Assembly (NCBI RefSeq): GCF_032118995.1
Contig: NC_092665.1
Span: forward strand, 6,071,501-6,135,500
DNA from: Asterias amurensis
Taxonomy: Eukaryota > Echinodermata > Asteroidea > Forcipulatida > Asteriidae
Length of the DNA stretch: 64,000 bases
Direction of reading: 5' to 3'
Part shown: positions 41,486 to 54,286 of the stretch, one piece after another
Layout: the number at the start of each line of letters is the position of its first letter
Numbering within the stretch: position 1 is the stretch's first letter
Translations under genes and position numbers: made by a program
Notes under the pieces: generated by a model
Seen by the model: only the letters and a program-made list of their open reading frames with translations
What the model was told of the DNA's origin: nothing
The model's database searches: none

Positions 41486-42425
41486 TTAAAGACATTGTAC
41501 TATATTGGTAATTGTCAAAGACCAGTCTTCTCACTTGGTGTATATCAACATTATGCATAAAATAACAAACCTATGAAAATTTGAACTCAATTTGTCGGCG
41601 AAGTTGCGAGATAATAATGAGAGAAAAAAACACCCTTGTCATACGAAATTGTGCGCTTTCAGATGCTTAATTTGGGGCCCTCAAAATCTAATTATGAGGT
41701 CTTGAAATCAAATTCGTGGAAAACTACTTCTTTCTCGAAAACTACGTTACTTCAGAGGGAGCCGTTTCTCACAATGTTGTATACTATCAACCTCTCCCCA
41801 TTACTCGTTACCAAGTAAGGTATGCTAGTAATTATTTTGAGTAATAACCAATAGTGTCCACTGCCTAAGTTCGTCTGGATTGTTGAAGATCATGATCGTT
41901 TTTACAAATCCAAAATTATGTATGATGTTACTTACATATAATTGACGAAGCTCCTAGCTTAGGAGTGAAACGTAACTACTAGTACTAAATTATATGTAAA
42001 GTATACATCATACATAATTTTGGATTTGTAAAAACGAATCTTTTATTTCAGATTCATTACCACTTTATATTCAAGTACATTCCTCCTATCTTCTATAACT
42101 ACGCACCATGCTGTCTCTATGGTAATGTCAGCGCCTTGCGGCTCCTGGACAGTTATCGATTCACCATTATCGACATACCAATACTGATTTACCATTGTCA
42201 ATTCAACAATATATTTTCCCAATATCGATTCTCCATTTCTGAATCACAGTTATCTTTTTCCGACTATCGGTTCACCGTTATTGATTCACAAATATTATCG
42301 AATCACCATTATCGATTCACCAACATCGAATAGTGGTTATTGATTTACAAATATCGACTCACCAATATCGACTAATAATTATCGATCAACCAATTTTGAT
42401 TCACCATTATCAATTCAGCATTATT
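41486..42425. repeat. TTAA MITE, hairpin MITE and ATCGATTCACC minisatellite, unit B
   Basis: 41486-41867 is a full TTAA MITE, 41896-42039 the hairpin with CCAAAATTATGTATGATGT arms, and 42151-42425 the degenerate minisatellite. All three have counterparts in A (16640-17600) in the same order, so they predate the duplication. Confidence 0.8.
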
Positions 42426-42747
42426 GATTTCAGTAGCTCGGTTTCTATGGAATCTGGATGGGATCAGAAGCTGTTAAAGCAAAATGGTGCAATAGTCATC
42501 AATAATTGGGTTTAAGTTTGATCAGGTTTACATAACAATGAGATTTCGTCCATCATTTCTAGATCCAACTTTAGAAGCGTCTTTAGGATACTCTGGGTCG
42601 GCAGCTTCTCTCGGTAACATTTTCATCCTTCCCCCACCCATTATAACCTGGCATAGATTAATGAAGAATTAGTATAAAAATGACCGCACCATGAAGTTGG
42701 TGGTCGGCATGCAGCAATGACTAGCAGGAAAGGTATTCTAGGAATCT

Positions 42748-42925
42748 GCTTCTTAAATAGAATAACACCATGCATAAAGTGATACTGACAAGTTTGAAAT
42801 AATGACATTAATTTGATAGCCTTTCATTATGTGAGCACGCTTTAAAAAAATGCAAAAAAATGATTAACTGTTTAAATTGATTAACTGTTTAAATTGATTA
42901 ACTGTTTAAATTGATTAACTATCGA
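42748..42925. repeat. 17-bp tandem TTAACTGTTTAAATTGA, unit B only
   Basis: Three and a half perfect copies run to about 42920, preceded by about 110 bp that A lacks. A has the Harbinger-type insertion in this place. Perfect identity suggests a recent expansion. Confidence 0.8.
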
Positions 42926-43084
42926 ATGCTTCCAGCTACCTGTTTCATTGCCGGTCAGTTTGTGAGATACTTTGACTCAAAAACCAAAATAACCCATGAT
43001 ATTGATGAGGGTGGCGAATAATGAAACGGTACATTCAGAATAGTGAACGCAAACACTGGTTTGTGTCAATGTTGCAGATTGTAC

Positions 43085-43260
43085 CTGTGTATCCTGTCCG
43101 AGTGTTATGAGTTGCTGAGCGATGTCAATGCAACCGATGTCAGTTTCCTTCTGCGGTATATCAGAGTCACACTCCCAGTCTCGATGGGGCGAATGTGCGT
43201 AAAGTGCGGCAGGGGTAGCGTGTGTCACACGGGCAGTGCTGACGAATCCCGTTGCCTTGC
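43085..43260 (-). pseudogene. ALP: ALP exon 4, full length, unit B
   Basis: The acceptor CTTAAG is followed by GC AAG GCA, encoding GKATGFVSTARVTHATPAAL through GQDTQ. The length of 176 bases joins E3 (one base carried) and E5 (phase 0) exactly. Confidence 0.88.
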
Positions 43261-43723
43261 CTTAAGAAAGCACACAAAGCAACGAAAACCTAAGTTAATA
43301 ACTAGCATTTATTAGCTATATATTCGATCGATACAATTTCAAGAACACAAGACTAAAATTATTACAAAACACTTGACAACAAATCAATGATAGTAAATCA
43401 TATTTATTATACACACATTGACTGGCAATGAGGTAATTGTACGTTTACCCCCGAGGGACTTTGAGCGACCAGAAGAGGGACCTATTTCCCGAGGCTGAAA
43501 GCCAAGGGAATAGACGTATACTAGTTACCGAATTGTGCCAGTCAATATTGTGTATTATTATACAGCTCGGTCTTAAATGTGAAATAAGAACAACACGTGG
43601 AAAAGAAAGGAAGTTTTGTAGTTGCTGTTCACGGTTCAAGTCAAGAGAGGGCGCTGTAACCGGGCACTATTTTAAAAGAGCTAGTTCCCGCAAGCACATG
43701 CGCCCGATCACTAGACTTTTGAC

Positions 43724-43886
43724 CAGATATCATAACAGACTCCACATTAGCATTGAGACTAGATTTACAATCTCCTTTAATAGCAGAATCGTCTAGGCCT
43801 ATCACTGCTGTCTTGGTTTTAACACCACTAAAATAAGCAGTGGCCGTACCAGCCGAGTCCGGTACTTGCCTGTCGGTATTGTAGGT
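43724..43886 (-). pseudogene. ALP: ALP exon 3 with the catalytic serine, unit B
   Basis: The acceptor CCTCTAG is followed by TYNTDRQVPDSAGTATAYFS, then GVKTKTAVIGL, then NANVESVMIS. VPDSAGTATA contains the phosphorylated serine. The donor is CTG|GTCAAA, weak but phase-correct (163 bases). Unit A lacks this exon: A jumps from GGGCACTAT to TTGTATCAC, omitting about 555 bp (43668-44226). Confidence 0.88.
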
Positions 43887-43967
43887 CTAGAGGATGAAAG
43901 AGTGCAGGAAATATTCTCAGACTAAATGCTCCGTATGTTTGACCACGTGGGGCGCACTCAATATAGT

Positions 43968-44222
43968 GGGTGCGTTCGTTTAGCTTCCCTGGGTCGACCC
44001 CGATCTGCCCCGGTACGTTCGAATAGCTTTGACTGGGCTCACCCGGGTCAGCCCCCCCCCCCCCCCCAGTGCCCTGCTTGTGGAGTGGGTCACTAGGGGT
44101 GACCTGAGGTGCATGCCATCACCACGAGAGGGCGAGTGTGTTCGTTCGAGTAGCTCTTGTCAGGGGTTCACCCGAGTGAGCACCACGGGGTCAACCCAGG
44201 GAAGCTTATATCGGGCACACCC
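43968..44222. mobile_element. GGGTGCGTTCGTTTAGCTTCCC element, unit B
   Basis: Ends GGGTGCGTTCGTTTAGCTTC (left) and GGGAAGCTTATATCGGGCAC plus ACCC (right), with an internal run of 16 C at about 44049-44065. It lies in the ALP intron between E2 and E3, inside the segment missing from A. Confidence 0.75.
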
Positions 44223-44427
44223 GATATTTGTATCACTTCTGGGCACTATTTCCCCGGTCAGGTTCTTGCTTTTCAGAACCAGTGATTTCATTGGATAAAC
44301 GTGCAGTGAGTTCAGCATTCTGTTTCCGTGTTTTGATTGGTCTGAGGTGATGTTTGGCATTTGTACTAGCGGTCATCTGCATATGAATCTAGGTGAAAGG
44401 TGAAGATGGACAAGGATTGACCTACGC

Positions 44428-44640
44428 TAGAGGCCACTCTCTGGCGTTATCATTCACGAGCCTCGAAGTGTGACGTCAGATGTTCAGGTTATAGGGATAT
44501 ACTAGCCAGAACATCTGACGTCACACTTCGAGGCTCGTGAATAACGCCAGAGAGTAACCTCTCGCCTCTAGGTCAATCCCCGTCACCAATCCCCGTCAAT
44601 CCCCGTCTCCAATCCCCGTCAATCCCGTCCCACGATTCGT
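44428..44640. repeat. Palindrome and short CCCCGTCA minisatellite, unit B
   Basis: Counterpart of 20505-20765. The arms meet at about 44498, and the minisatellite is about 40 bp shorter than in A. Confidence 0.8.
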
Positions 44641-45539
44641 CCTGTACAGTTTTGATCAACGTTCTTCCAATTGTTGTGCCGTTAATGTTGCTTGAGAGAC
44701 GGGTTGTAATGGCTCCTTTAAGGGTTTTATTTTAACTTGGTTTATGTGATTGTAATGTGGTGGCTATGTTTTCCAGTATTTAATAACTGTTTGGGGATGA
44801 ATGAATAAACCCCGTGATACAAATATGTTTGATAGCGCCCTCATTCGGTCAAAAATACGGCGCGTTTCTGTTTGAATGTCCAAATCAAAGTACAGGGCTG
44901 CGTATTGGCGGTCGTACCAATAGATGTTTCAGTCATTGTCCAGTGATTATCCAATGTCCAATTCAACCGCCAAAAACTCACCCATGGCTGGCTTAAAGTC
45001 AGCGCGAAAATAATCTGCAGTAATTATGCAAATTGACACTCCCACAATATACCTGCATTGGTGCAAAATAATTCTCTTAAAAACGCAACAACCGGCAACT
45101 TTCCGCACAATAGTTAAACAATATTATTGTAATCATAAATAACATTTGTTATTACTTTACCGTGACATGACTTGGCTTGTTTCGATGCGGCACCATTATG
45201 AGAGTGTGGGCTTCGACGAGTGCAGTTTGTTTGCAAGAACATTGCACGATTACTAGTGAGTTACTCCTGCATTGCAATTTAAAAAGTAGCAGTAAGGGCG
45301 TTTCATGTATATAAACCAGTGGGTGGATTAGTCTAGGACTAGTCTTATCTCGACTTAGGACGAGTTACTCGTCCTAACTTTGGACTACCCATACGTTTTT
45401 AATATCTCCTAGGACTAGTCCTAACTCTTTGTGAAATCGACCCCAGACCTGCTTTAAGTGGGGAGGTTTTTTAAACGGTGAAGATCTCCTGCAGTAGTTG
45501 TTTCAGTGTGTAGGTTCGAGACGTAATAATTATTGTTAC

Positions 45540-45766
45540 CTTTGACAAAGCTACACTAGGGAACTTATCTCATTCGAGGTCTGTTTCTTCCCCGTGATCT
45601 CCTTCCAGTTGCCCCTTGAGAATCCTCGCAGCCGTCACGGTTGTTATACCCATCCCATCTCCGACGAAAAATACCACGTTCTAAGCTTTATTTGTGTTGA
45701 GTGTTTGCTCTCTGGTAATAGCTTTCTGCAAACTGTCGTTAGCCAGGTCATTCCATTAATTCGCAC
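45540..45766 (-). pseudogene. ALP: ALP exon 2, unit B, with three stops
   Basis: The length of 227 bases is correct for the phases. Compared with A, AAGTAC has become AATTAA near the start (stop), AAG has become TAG at 45681-45683, and a third stop (TGA) stands where ALPs have Met in the LEMDKFP motif. GDGMG and [11 protein letters not shown] are intact. Confidence 0.88.
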
Positions 45767-46446
45767 CTACAACGATTTTATACAAACACTTTAAACACTA
45801 CTCGAAGACAATCAGAATAGTTTCGTCTTCTTAGAACTCGAAGATCATCAGTGCAATTTGTTTGGGTTTCGTGATTTAGCTTTTGCATATTTTGAAACTC
45901 CTTGTAAATAGGATAACTTAGTCAAGAGTACTCTTAAAAAATTATGATTGGCAAAGAAAAACTTTTATTTATTAAATAAAATATCAATTTATTGATTATG
46001 GGGGTTTTCATTTTCATTAATGACCTTTTGATCACTTTAAGGATATCTATATTGGCCTATTAGTTATAAACCTTATTGTTATATTAAGACAGCGATACAT
46101 GCATAGACATATACCGGGTATTTTGTTATGAGATTAAGGTGTGTTTTTTCTCGACCCTCATCTTCTGTGTTTTTCGATAAAAAATAATCGGCTGTAATAT
46201 TTGTTGTGTTCGTACGTCGTTAAACTATCAATAAAAGACAATGGAACAGGGCACATTGCGTCCAAATTTCGGGTTCTATTCACGTGATAACAACGCGCAA
46301 AACAACAGAGCTCTCGTACAACCAGATCTCGCGTGAAACAATGTGATAACTAAGTCTGCATACATTATCATATTCAACTTTGATCCGTTGAAAAGTCAAA
46401 TGGGGCTCTACTCTATTCAAGCGAGAACCGCTATATGCCTACTTAC

Positions 46447-46520
46447 TTTGTGGTAGCACATTGCCTCCTGCAGTCAGCATATAGATCCAAATTAATCTTA
46501 ATTAATCTTAAATCCAACAT
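46447..46520 (-). pseudogene. ALP: ALP exon 1, unit B, with a 7-base gain
   Basis: The start ATGTTGGATTTAAGA is shared with A. A local duplication (AATTAAGATTAATT) then adds seven bases, so the signal peptide and everything downstream are out of frame. The promoter-proximal 60 bp match A. Confidence 0.8.
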
Positions 46521-46580
46521 GTTGAAATCAAAGTAACAAAATCAGAAGTAATGAAACAGTGTATACCGATCGTCACTGTT

Positions 46581-47479
46581 TGTCGGCGCCCCCCCCCCCG
46601 CTCAGAACCCTTGCCCCCCCCCCTCTTGCCCCCCCCCATATGAAATCAGAGATAAGTATATTCTTATAGGCCTTATATATAAATCGTTTAAGGCTGCATA
46701 AAATGCTGCCGTAAAACGGAAAACTTTTGTTCATTATCAGTAGGCCCTATGTGGACTAAAACGTGAAAAATGCGTGGAAACGCGCGCGCGATCGTATTGG
46801 CGGTAAATGTTTGTTTAGGTTTTTCGGTTACAGAGAGTGCAGGATGTGACAAAGTTCTGTTAAATACGTGGTGGTCTGAACGCAGACCAATAGCTCCGTA
46901 AACACAAAGTCAGATCATGGAGGTAGAAATTTCTACCTCCATGGTCAGATGCACTACAGAGAAATTTACTACAGCACAAAAATGGCCAGCGAAAAAGGTT
47001 GCTTAGACCATTTCTTCTCCTTTGAAGCAAGCGGTGCAATTGAGAGGTAGGCCTATTATTTTTAAATATCCGTTTCGTAACTAAAATGTGATTATTAAAC
47101 ACCCACAATTTCGATCCTTTTTTTTTGGCTTACACTTGTTACAATAAGGCCGAGTAAAAAAAGAAACATGTTTAGTGTCTGGGTTTCTCAAAAATAAGGA
47201 AGGAGGAGGGGCTTTTATTTTTTATTTCAAGATGGTCGCCATGAATGTCAAATATCAACTGTTTTTTTTCTGCTGCTGAAATACACAAAACATTAATGAA
47301 ACAGTTTGGTCAAGGCATTCAGACAAGACATTCAGATTTTTTTTTTTTTTGCTGAGATCATTTAAAATAACCCTTTTTCAAAAAAAAAACAAGAACAAAA
47401 ATGTGCATTAAAAAACTTAAGAAAAAAAAGAGGTGTCCTGTAAAAAGAAAGCGGGCGGGGACGCTAAACATTTCTATTT
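46581..47479. other. Unit B-specific segment upstream of ALP, with C-runs
   Basis: Runs of 9-11 C at 46585-46640 are followed by unrecognised DNA. It holds a perfect 24-bp palindrome (CCATGGAGGTAGAAATTTCT continuing to CATGG, about 46916-46943) and a GCGCGCGC patch. A has a LINE fragment in this place. No gene is seen. Confidence 0.5.
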
Positions 47480-48440
47480 CCGAGGTTAACTCTGCATTTT
47501 ACAAAAGTGGTATACTATGTCGGTAAATTTTATACTTTGTGTTACTGTAACGGTTTTTCAGCATAATTGTATGAGGAGTTGTAATAAGATTTGTTTAAAA
47601 AAAATCACCTCGAAAAACTAATAGTTACGAAAGCCTCCAGAAAAAAAAACGATGTTTAAATCTGTGATAACGGCTTGATTCGTCATAGTGGATTCACCAA
47701 CGCCTCCCCTCCCATCCCTACCCCCACCCCTCCCCGCGTAAATAGCGGATGGCGTATCAGCGTTACAAATCCTAAACGATTGAATGTGCATACAATCTAA
47801 TTACATACACGTTTTGATGATTCCGTAATGATGGACCGTAAATTGTGTTAACTGAATCAAAATATCTTGGCGTTTCTTTTTTTTAGCACTATTCGAAATA
47901 GTTGATCCTCAATGTACACGTTCTTAATAAATTGTAGCCCTCTCATTGACATGCATGGAGTATTTATTAAATTACTGAGCCCTCGACTTCTTCAATGCTA
48001 TTTATTTATTCAACAATTTTCTCCTGCATTTACAGATATTTGTTTGTTCATAACAATAAGTAAAACAATGGAAAAGGGGAGTGGTACGAGGTCTTAAGCG
48101 TTTGTCTAAAATCAACAGTATCTTAGGCCCCGTTCCCACTGGACCCCGCGTTAATTTGGCCGTAAACAAAAGACTAAGCCGAAGGCAGGCCGGGTCCTTT
48201 ATTTACGACCACAACCCCGCCAGTTTGAAACGAATCTTCAAGACTATGACTTAGCACAACTTATTCTTACTAATATAGCAAAGCCATTTTCGGTTTACAT
48301 GAATAGGCCCAAAACAATTGGAATGGACTTGTAAGTTCAAACTTGTGTTAAATAAATCCTGATCAAAGTTTGTATAAATCTCTAATAATATGCATTTGCA
48401 ACTTGTCTGTACTCTGAATGTAGCTGGGGGCAAATGTGTG
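47480..48440. other. Inter-unit DNA, no gene seen (B/C boundary region)
   Basis: This is homologous to 23635-24440 with small indels, including about 70 bp near 47958-48025 present only here. No conserved frame was found. Confidence 0.5.
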
Positions 48441-48778
48441 TAAACACCTTTTGTAAATTGTCAAAGACCAGTGTTCACTCTTGCTGTATCTCAACTAAAC
48501 ATAAAATAACAAACCTGTGAGCTCAACTGGTCGTCGAAGTTGCGAGATAATAATGAAAGAAAACACCCTTGTAACACAAAGTTGTGTGCTTTCAGATGCT
48601 TGGATCCGAGACCCTCAAAATCTAATTCTGAGGTCTCGAAACCAAATTCGTGGAAAATTACTTCAGAGAAAGTCGTTTCTCACAGTCTTTCATACTGCCA
48701 ACAGCTCCCCATTACTCGTTACCAAGTAAGGTTTTATGCTAATTTGAGTAATTAACCAATAGTGTACACTGCCTTTAA
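48441..48778. mobile_element. TTAA MITE, unit B end
   Basis: Right end GTGTACACTGCCTTTAA. The copy in A (24447-24690) is truncated. Confidence 0.8.
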
Positions 48779-49134
48779 GCACATTTTGAGATTTTCAATA
48801 TATGAACGAGTCCTTTATGTCAAAGAAGTTGCCCAAGATAGGGACAGAATCTCCGGGGACAGATTTCAATAGAACACCGGCCCAAGGCGGAATCCTGAAT
48901 TACGTGTTTTTTAAAACAATGAAAATGACTTAAATCTCATCCAAAAGTTCATTTGATTGTTTTTGATTTGTGTGGTTTGTATTGATTGTTTTTGCTCCAT
49001 TGAATTTTCTTGTTTCCCAAAAGCATTTGTGCGTTTCGGTGGTAGTAGACTCTGAGAAAACAAAGAATACAATTGAAACTAAGTTTAAAAATACCCTTTA
49101 AAGGGAAAGGCAGGACACATTAATAGGTAACTTT

Positions 49135-49468
49135 CAACCACTAGTGAGTCTTTCCACTTGGTGTATCTGAACATATTCTTAAATTAACAAACCCGTGAAC
49201 ATTAATTTGAGCTCAATTGGTCGTCGAAATTGCGAGAGAATAATGGGAAAATCACCCCCGTCGCACAAGTTGTATGCTTTCAGATGCCTTCAGTTTGAGA
49301 CCTTAATAACTCGAGAAAATACTTCTTTCTCAAAAACTACGTTTCTCCAGAGAGAGCCGTTTCTAACAATGTTTTATGCTATTAACATCTCTCCATTGCT
49401 CATTACCAAGTAAGTCTTTATGCTAGCAATTCTGTTGAGTAAATACCTATGGTGTCCAGTGCCTTTAA
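49135..49468. mobile_element. TTAA MITE at the B/C junction
   Basis: Same element and end as 25042-25373. Confidence 0.85.
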
Positions 49469-49790
49469 TGTTGCTCTGTTGGTGGCGCACTCTACTATAA
49501 ATACATTGTCATTGCATTTCGATTTCGGAAAAAAAAAAACACTGAGTTAGTGTAGTAAACATATACTTCAAAAGAGTGGAAGCACGAAAGAGATCCATCT
49601 GAACAGTATATATATTGCGTACACAGTTCTTTCTTTGATACTAAACTTGCACTTTAACTCACAATCATCGGGGAAATACATCAATTGAGCGGAAATAGAA
49701 GGAAAACGGCCAGGAACTTCAGGAAGCAATCACACAGTGCAACCCAGTAGGGCGGATATACATGTAAAAATACCATACCATTAAACCGTG

Positions 49791-50440
49791 TACAAATTGA
49801 TCTCCATTGGTAACATACAGCCTCATCCAAACCAGTGATAGAGTAAGTCACTGCTTTCAATCAGTGACCTTACCACATACACAATGTAGTGTAGAGTTTT
49901 ACACCACTGGTATCCATTCAACATACAGTATCATTCAAACCAATGATAGAGTAAGTCACTGTCATAAATCAGTGACTTTAACACGGTATTGATCCACAAT
50001 TGTAACATACAGCCTCATCCAAACCAATGATAGAGTAAGTCACTGCTTTCAATCAGTGACTTTACCACATACACAATGTAGTGTAGAGTTTTACACCATT
50101 GGTATCCATTCAACATACAGTATCATTCAAACCAATGGTAGAGTAAGTCACTGCCATAAATCAGTGACTTTAACACGGTATTGACCCACAATTGTAACAT
50201 ACAGCCTCGTCCAAACCAATGGTAGAGTAAGTCACTGCTTTCAATAAGTGACTTTAAACACATACATGTAGTGTAGAGTTTTACACCAATGGCATCCATT
50301 CAACATACAGTCTCATTCAAACCAATGGTAGAGTAAGTCACTGCCATAAATCAGTGACTTTAACACAATTGTAACATACAGCCTCGTCCAAACCAATGGT
50401 AGAGTAAGTCACTGCATTCAATCAGTGACTTTAACACGTA
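49791..50440 (+). repeat. Tandem CCAAT/stem-loop array, unit C (7 modules)
   Basis: Seven AGTCACTG/CAGTGACT stem-loops, each preceded by AAACCAATG or AAACCAGTG, make this the longest of the three arrays. The fifth stem has a mismatch (TAAGTGACT). It lies upstream of the gene with the longer collagen stalk. Confidence 0.85.
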
Positions 50441-50516
50441 TCTATGATTGGCTGCTCATCGATTGTCAATCAAACATCGAAGTAGACTGATGGGCACTAC
50501 AATGGAAATACAGCAG

Positions 50517-50617
50517 TATTTAAACGCGCTGCTCCAGCAGCAGTGCTCATAACAACTTTGCATCTTATCGGAAGAGAGAAACTGAGAAAGTTTGTACTGC
50601 AATAACACAACATCAAG
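50517..50617 (+). promoter_or_regulatory. Promoter and non-coding exon 1 of the unit C C1q gene
   Basis: TATTTAAA at 50517-50524, donor CATCAAG|GTAAGT at 50617/50618. The intron to the acceptor at 54286 would be 3.67 kb. Confidence 0.5.
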
Positions 50618-50763
50618 GTAAGTGTTTCTCGTTATACTGTCGGACCCGGACTTTGGCTTCTAGATGCATTCAGTGTATTTTAGGGTAGCCTATTATTTCA
50701 AGAATGTTGCACTTTTGGCCCAAGAAGGGGCACCACTCTACCCAATAAAGCAGTAAAATTAAC

Positions 50764-50932
50764 GGTGCTTTACCTGGCAGCTGGTGCCAGGTAAAATGCA
50801 GTAAATTTCACAGTAGCAGTTTTGTAAAATTGTGCCTTGAAGGAGTATTTTGCTAAACTCCACTTTGAAATTTACTGCACTTTTAATACCTAGCAACCTG
50901 GCTGCCAGGTATACAAAGCACCGTAATTTTGA
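50764..50932. mobile_element. Short palindromic MITE, unit C
   Basis: Same insertion as 1231-1382 and 26406-26573. The following 50933-51662 is intronic with no gene recognised. Confidence 0.7.
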
Positions 50933-51662
50933 CGGATTATTTTTAACAGCGTATTCAGCTGAAGTTCTCATGAAGTGTTTGGGTCACTTGATCTCTGCCA
51001 ACATTAGTGTACTGTGGTACTGTTTGGTGGTACAGACTGTAATGCCGTTGTATTTCCCTTTGAAACCACGATACATAGCGTTGTGTCGTTGGGGCTTTTA
51101 TCACCATACTTGCAAGTGGTTTCCGTTTTGGAGAAGCAAGTTCCGCTGGTATTCTGTACATTGTCTTGTTCGAAAAGTGGACAATAAAAGTTTACCTAGA
51201 CAGTTTCAGTTGAATGTGCTTGATATTCTGCTCGTTTTAATGTGTGTGTACTATTCATCCAAAAGCTGTCAACAAAATTAACAACAAGTACTGATGAAAT
51301 GGCATTGTGTGACATGACCACTTTGTTATTTTCTTTTATGTTGTGGGTAAAACAAAACAAGATTGAACATAATGCAACACTTTCACAATTATTATGGTGA
51401 TCGGTGTTTTGTACAGCCGACGTGGGGAGGGGCAACCGAGGTGAAGCCGAGTTTGCCTGTTTGCCCCAAAAGTTTACACAAAACCTGGACCCCGTCACGG
51501 CGGAGCATGCAACATTAATTGTTTTATTTTACCATGATAATCGATTCCTCTTGTTTGGGGACAAATTGTTACCATCCTCCATTATTGTTACGACAATAAT
51601 GACACAGTTTAATACTATGACAGCATATGTTGTAAGCCAAAACATGGTGGCACACTGTCTTA

Positions 51663-53190
51663 AGGTGCTGTCACTTGACGTTTTAGCCAGCGTATGTCAA
51701 CGTATGAAAATTTTAGCGAGTACGCTGGCGTACGTCGAATAATTATGGGTAACTTTGTATAAGTTAAGAGCACGATGAAACACGCTGATATACACGTCGA
51801 TGTAAGTCGTGTGGCTCATGAAGGCCCTGTCACACCTTGACGTTTTAGTCAGCGTATGCCGACGTTTGCAAATTTCTCTAAAACGTTAGCATACGCTGAA
51901 CTATCGATGGATTTTTCAATTTTGAGCGTATACGAAGCGTATTCATAAGGAGGTGGACGGATGCATACCGTAGAAGTAACTTACACAGAGCGTTTCCATA
52001 ACGAATGCTTAGCGTGTTGACGGCGTTCACAACTTATGTTATACGATGGTCCAACTACTGCATAGAGCGTGGGGGCAGCGTATTGCCGACGATCACATAC
52101 AGTAGCCTATAAAGAGGGTGCCTCTCGACGATTGAAATAATAACTGCACTTGACATCGTATTAATCCTCATGCGAACCCAAATTTTATATACCGATTCAC
52201 ATAACTCTGCCAATACACCATTACATGGTAGCTGTAAGTTTAGAAACAAGTTTAGTAAATAATGTGGTCATCCGGAACACGTTAAATACGTTCGACGTAA
52301 GTTCAAAGCACTTTACTCATATAGGTTATAAGAAATTTGTTTTTGGTACGCTAGACATTATATCGACGTATGTCGACTTATGATTACCTTACAAGTAACG
52401 TGGGTGAACGTGTGTCATCGATCGTATAACGCACATACAACTTATGCGGAACTTATGAATCACACGCTGGCACACTTAGATTTTGTTGTGCATGCACACA
52501 ATTTATCGACGACCTCGCCTTACTACGACGCACACGGCGTGTTTCAGCGTGCTCATAACTTATACAAAACTTACCCATAACTTATTCGACGTACGCCAGC
52601 GTATTCGCCCCAATTTTGTATACGTCGGCATACGCTTGCTAAAACGTCTAGGTGTGACAGGGCCTTAACGTTCAATAGTAGTAACGTGCTTTGAACCTAC
52701 CTCGAACGTATTTGACGTGCTCCGGACGACCACAGAACTTAATGAACGTGATTCTAACTTACAGCTACCGTATAATGGCGTATTGGCAGCGTTTATGTGA
52801 ATCGGATACAAATTGGGTTCGCGGGAGGATACTACAATGTCAAGTGCAGTTATTGTTTCAATCGTCGAGAGGCACCCTCTTTGTAGGCAACTGGATGTGA
52901 TCGCCGGCAATACGCTGCCGCGCGTTATGCAGTAGTTAGATTACCGTAGGACATAAGCTGCGAACGCTGTTAACAGGCTAAGCATTCGCTATGGAAACGT
53001 CCTATGTAAGTTACTAATACGGTCTGGATACGTCCAACTCGTTATGAATAGGCTTTGTATACGCTCAAAATTAAAAAGTCCATCGAAAGTTCAGCGGATG
53101 CCAACGTTTAAGAGAAATTGTCATACGTCGGCATACGCTGACTAAAACGTAGAGGTGTGAAAGTGCCGTAGTCAAGGTGTGGCAGTGCCG
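51663..53190. mobile_element. Nested palindromic DNA transposons (GCGTATGCCGACG family), unit C
   Basis: Counterpart of 2116-3498 and 27298-28878. One left copy (the second start) is missing, and the right end is partly duplicated (GTGTGAAAGTGCCGTAG then GTGTGGCAGTGCCGTAAG at 53152-53193). Confidence 0.75.
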
Positions 53191-54286
53191 TAAGTTAAGA
53201 TCACGGCTAAATACGCCGATATACGTCTTTGTATTATGCTTTGAACCTATGTCGAAATTATTTGACGTGTTCCGGACGACCACTTGTGATGAAATTAAGT
53301 AGTGGCAGCGTATTGGGAAATCGGTATACACTAATCGGGTTCGAAGGAGAATACAGTGATGCCAAGTGCAGTTATTATTTCAAACGTCGAGGTACCATGC
53401 AATACGCTGCCCCGCGCTATGCAGTAGTTAGACTATTCGTAGATATCGTATCTTTTTACACGGGGAGAAATCCTCACAATGTAGACAAGTTGAGGAATCT
53501 TTCTTGGATTATAAAATGAGCGAAGTGATACGGACATGAGCTCAATGTATAGGGTGTTGGTTTTATCTCAAACAATCACTGTGTTGCACCATCTCTTGTT
53601 GATATAGAGGCATACGCGCCCCACCCTGTATCTTCCCTGTAATTTTGGAATCTCTGTCAAGTCGAATCCGAGATCCAAAGCCGTCTATATGGAGATCATT
53701 ACTCTGGGTTGTATTGTCTAACAATGTCTCGGTGAAGGATACCAGAGTCTCTGTGTTTACGCATGTGATTAAACGAGCTCATCCATTTTGGGGCATAGGG
53801 AACGGCAATGGACAATACCATTGTTGGGAGAAAGATTCTACCGGTCTGATTAAATTTCTTTCCCCTCACCACCCATATTTCCTCTTTTTCTCCTTTTAAA
53901 GTTGTTTATAATTGTCTGACAGTTGTTTGGGTGTCATTGGTTGAAGATCAAACGAGCCAACGGCACCCTGCCGTAAGCTAAGTAGGTATTCAAGTGTGTA
54001 GCGGTAGCCACTTTGTTGTGTGTAGCGATTATTTAGCTCAACACAACAGAACACTAACGATCAATACGGCCAGGTACATAATTTAACACACACATACTCA
54101 TTCCAGCGAAACACAAATTGACTAAAACGTGGTTAAAGTGGAAAGTAGCGATAAAGAACTTCCACAAACACATGGATAACGTGAATAAATTGGAGCTGAC
54201 AAAAAACTGGTGGTCACCGCTAGAGCAGCGCCCCCTGTGGCTGCATGATTTTTATCGTTTGTTTTATGTATCCTATTAAATTACAG

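Larger units (their letters stand above)
36502..46520 (-). pseudogene. ALP: Alkaline phosphatase pseudogene, unit B copy
   Basis: All ten exons are present: E1 46447-46520, E2 45540-45766, E3 43724-43886, E4 43085-43260, E5 42536-42647, E6 41251-41351, E7 39997-40137, E8 38646-38846, E9 37017-37139, E10 36502-36749. Phases fit a product of about 518 residues, the usual ALP size, ending in a hydrophobic GPI-type tail. The catalytic VPDSAGTATA, GDGMG, GGRIDHAHH, TADHSHV and THGGED motifs are readable. Defects: E1 carries 7 extra bases, E2 has three in-frame stops, the E5 donor has changed, E6 is one base short, and E10 has TAA at 36637-36639 before HEQHYIAHV. The copy is tail-to-tail with the C1q gene. 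Confidence 0.88.

Noticed and set aside
42865-42920. Short direct repeats resembling a CRISPR array
   Set aside because: The 17-bp units are contiguous with no spacers, and the genome is eukaryotic. It is a simple tandem repeat.
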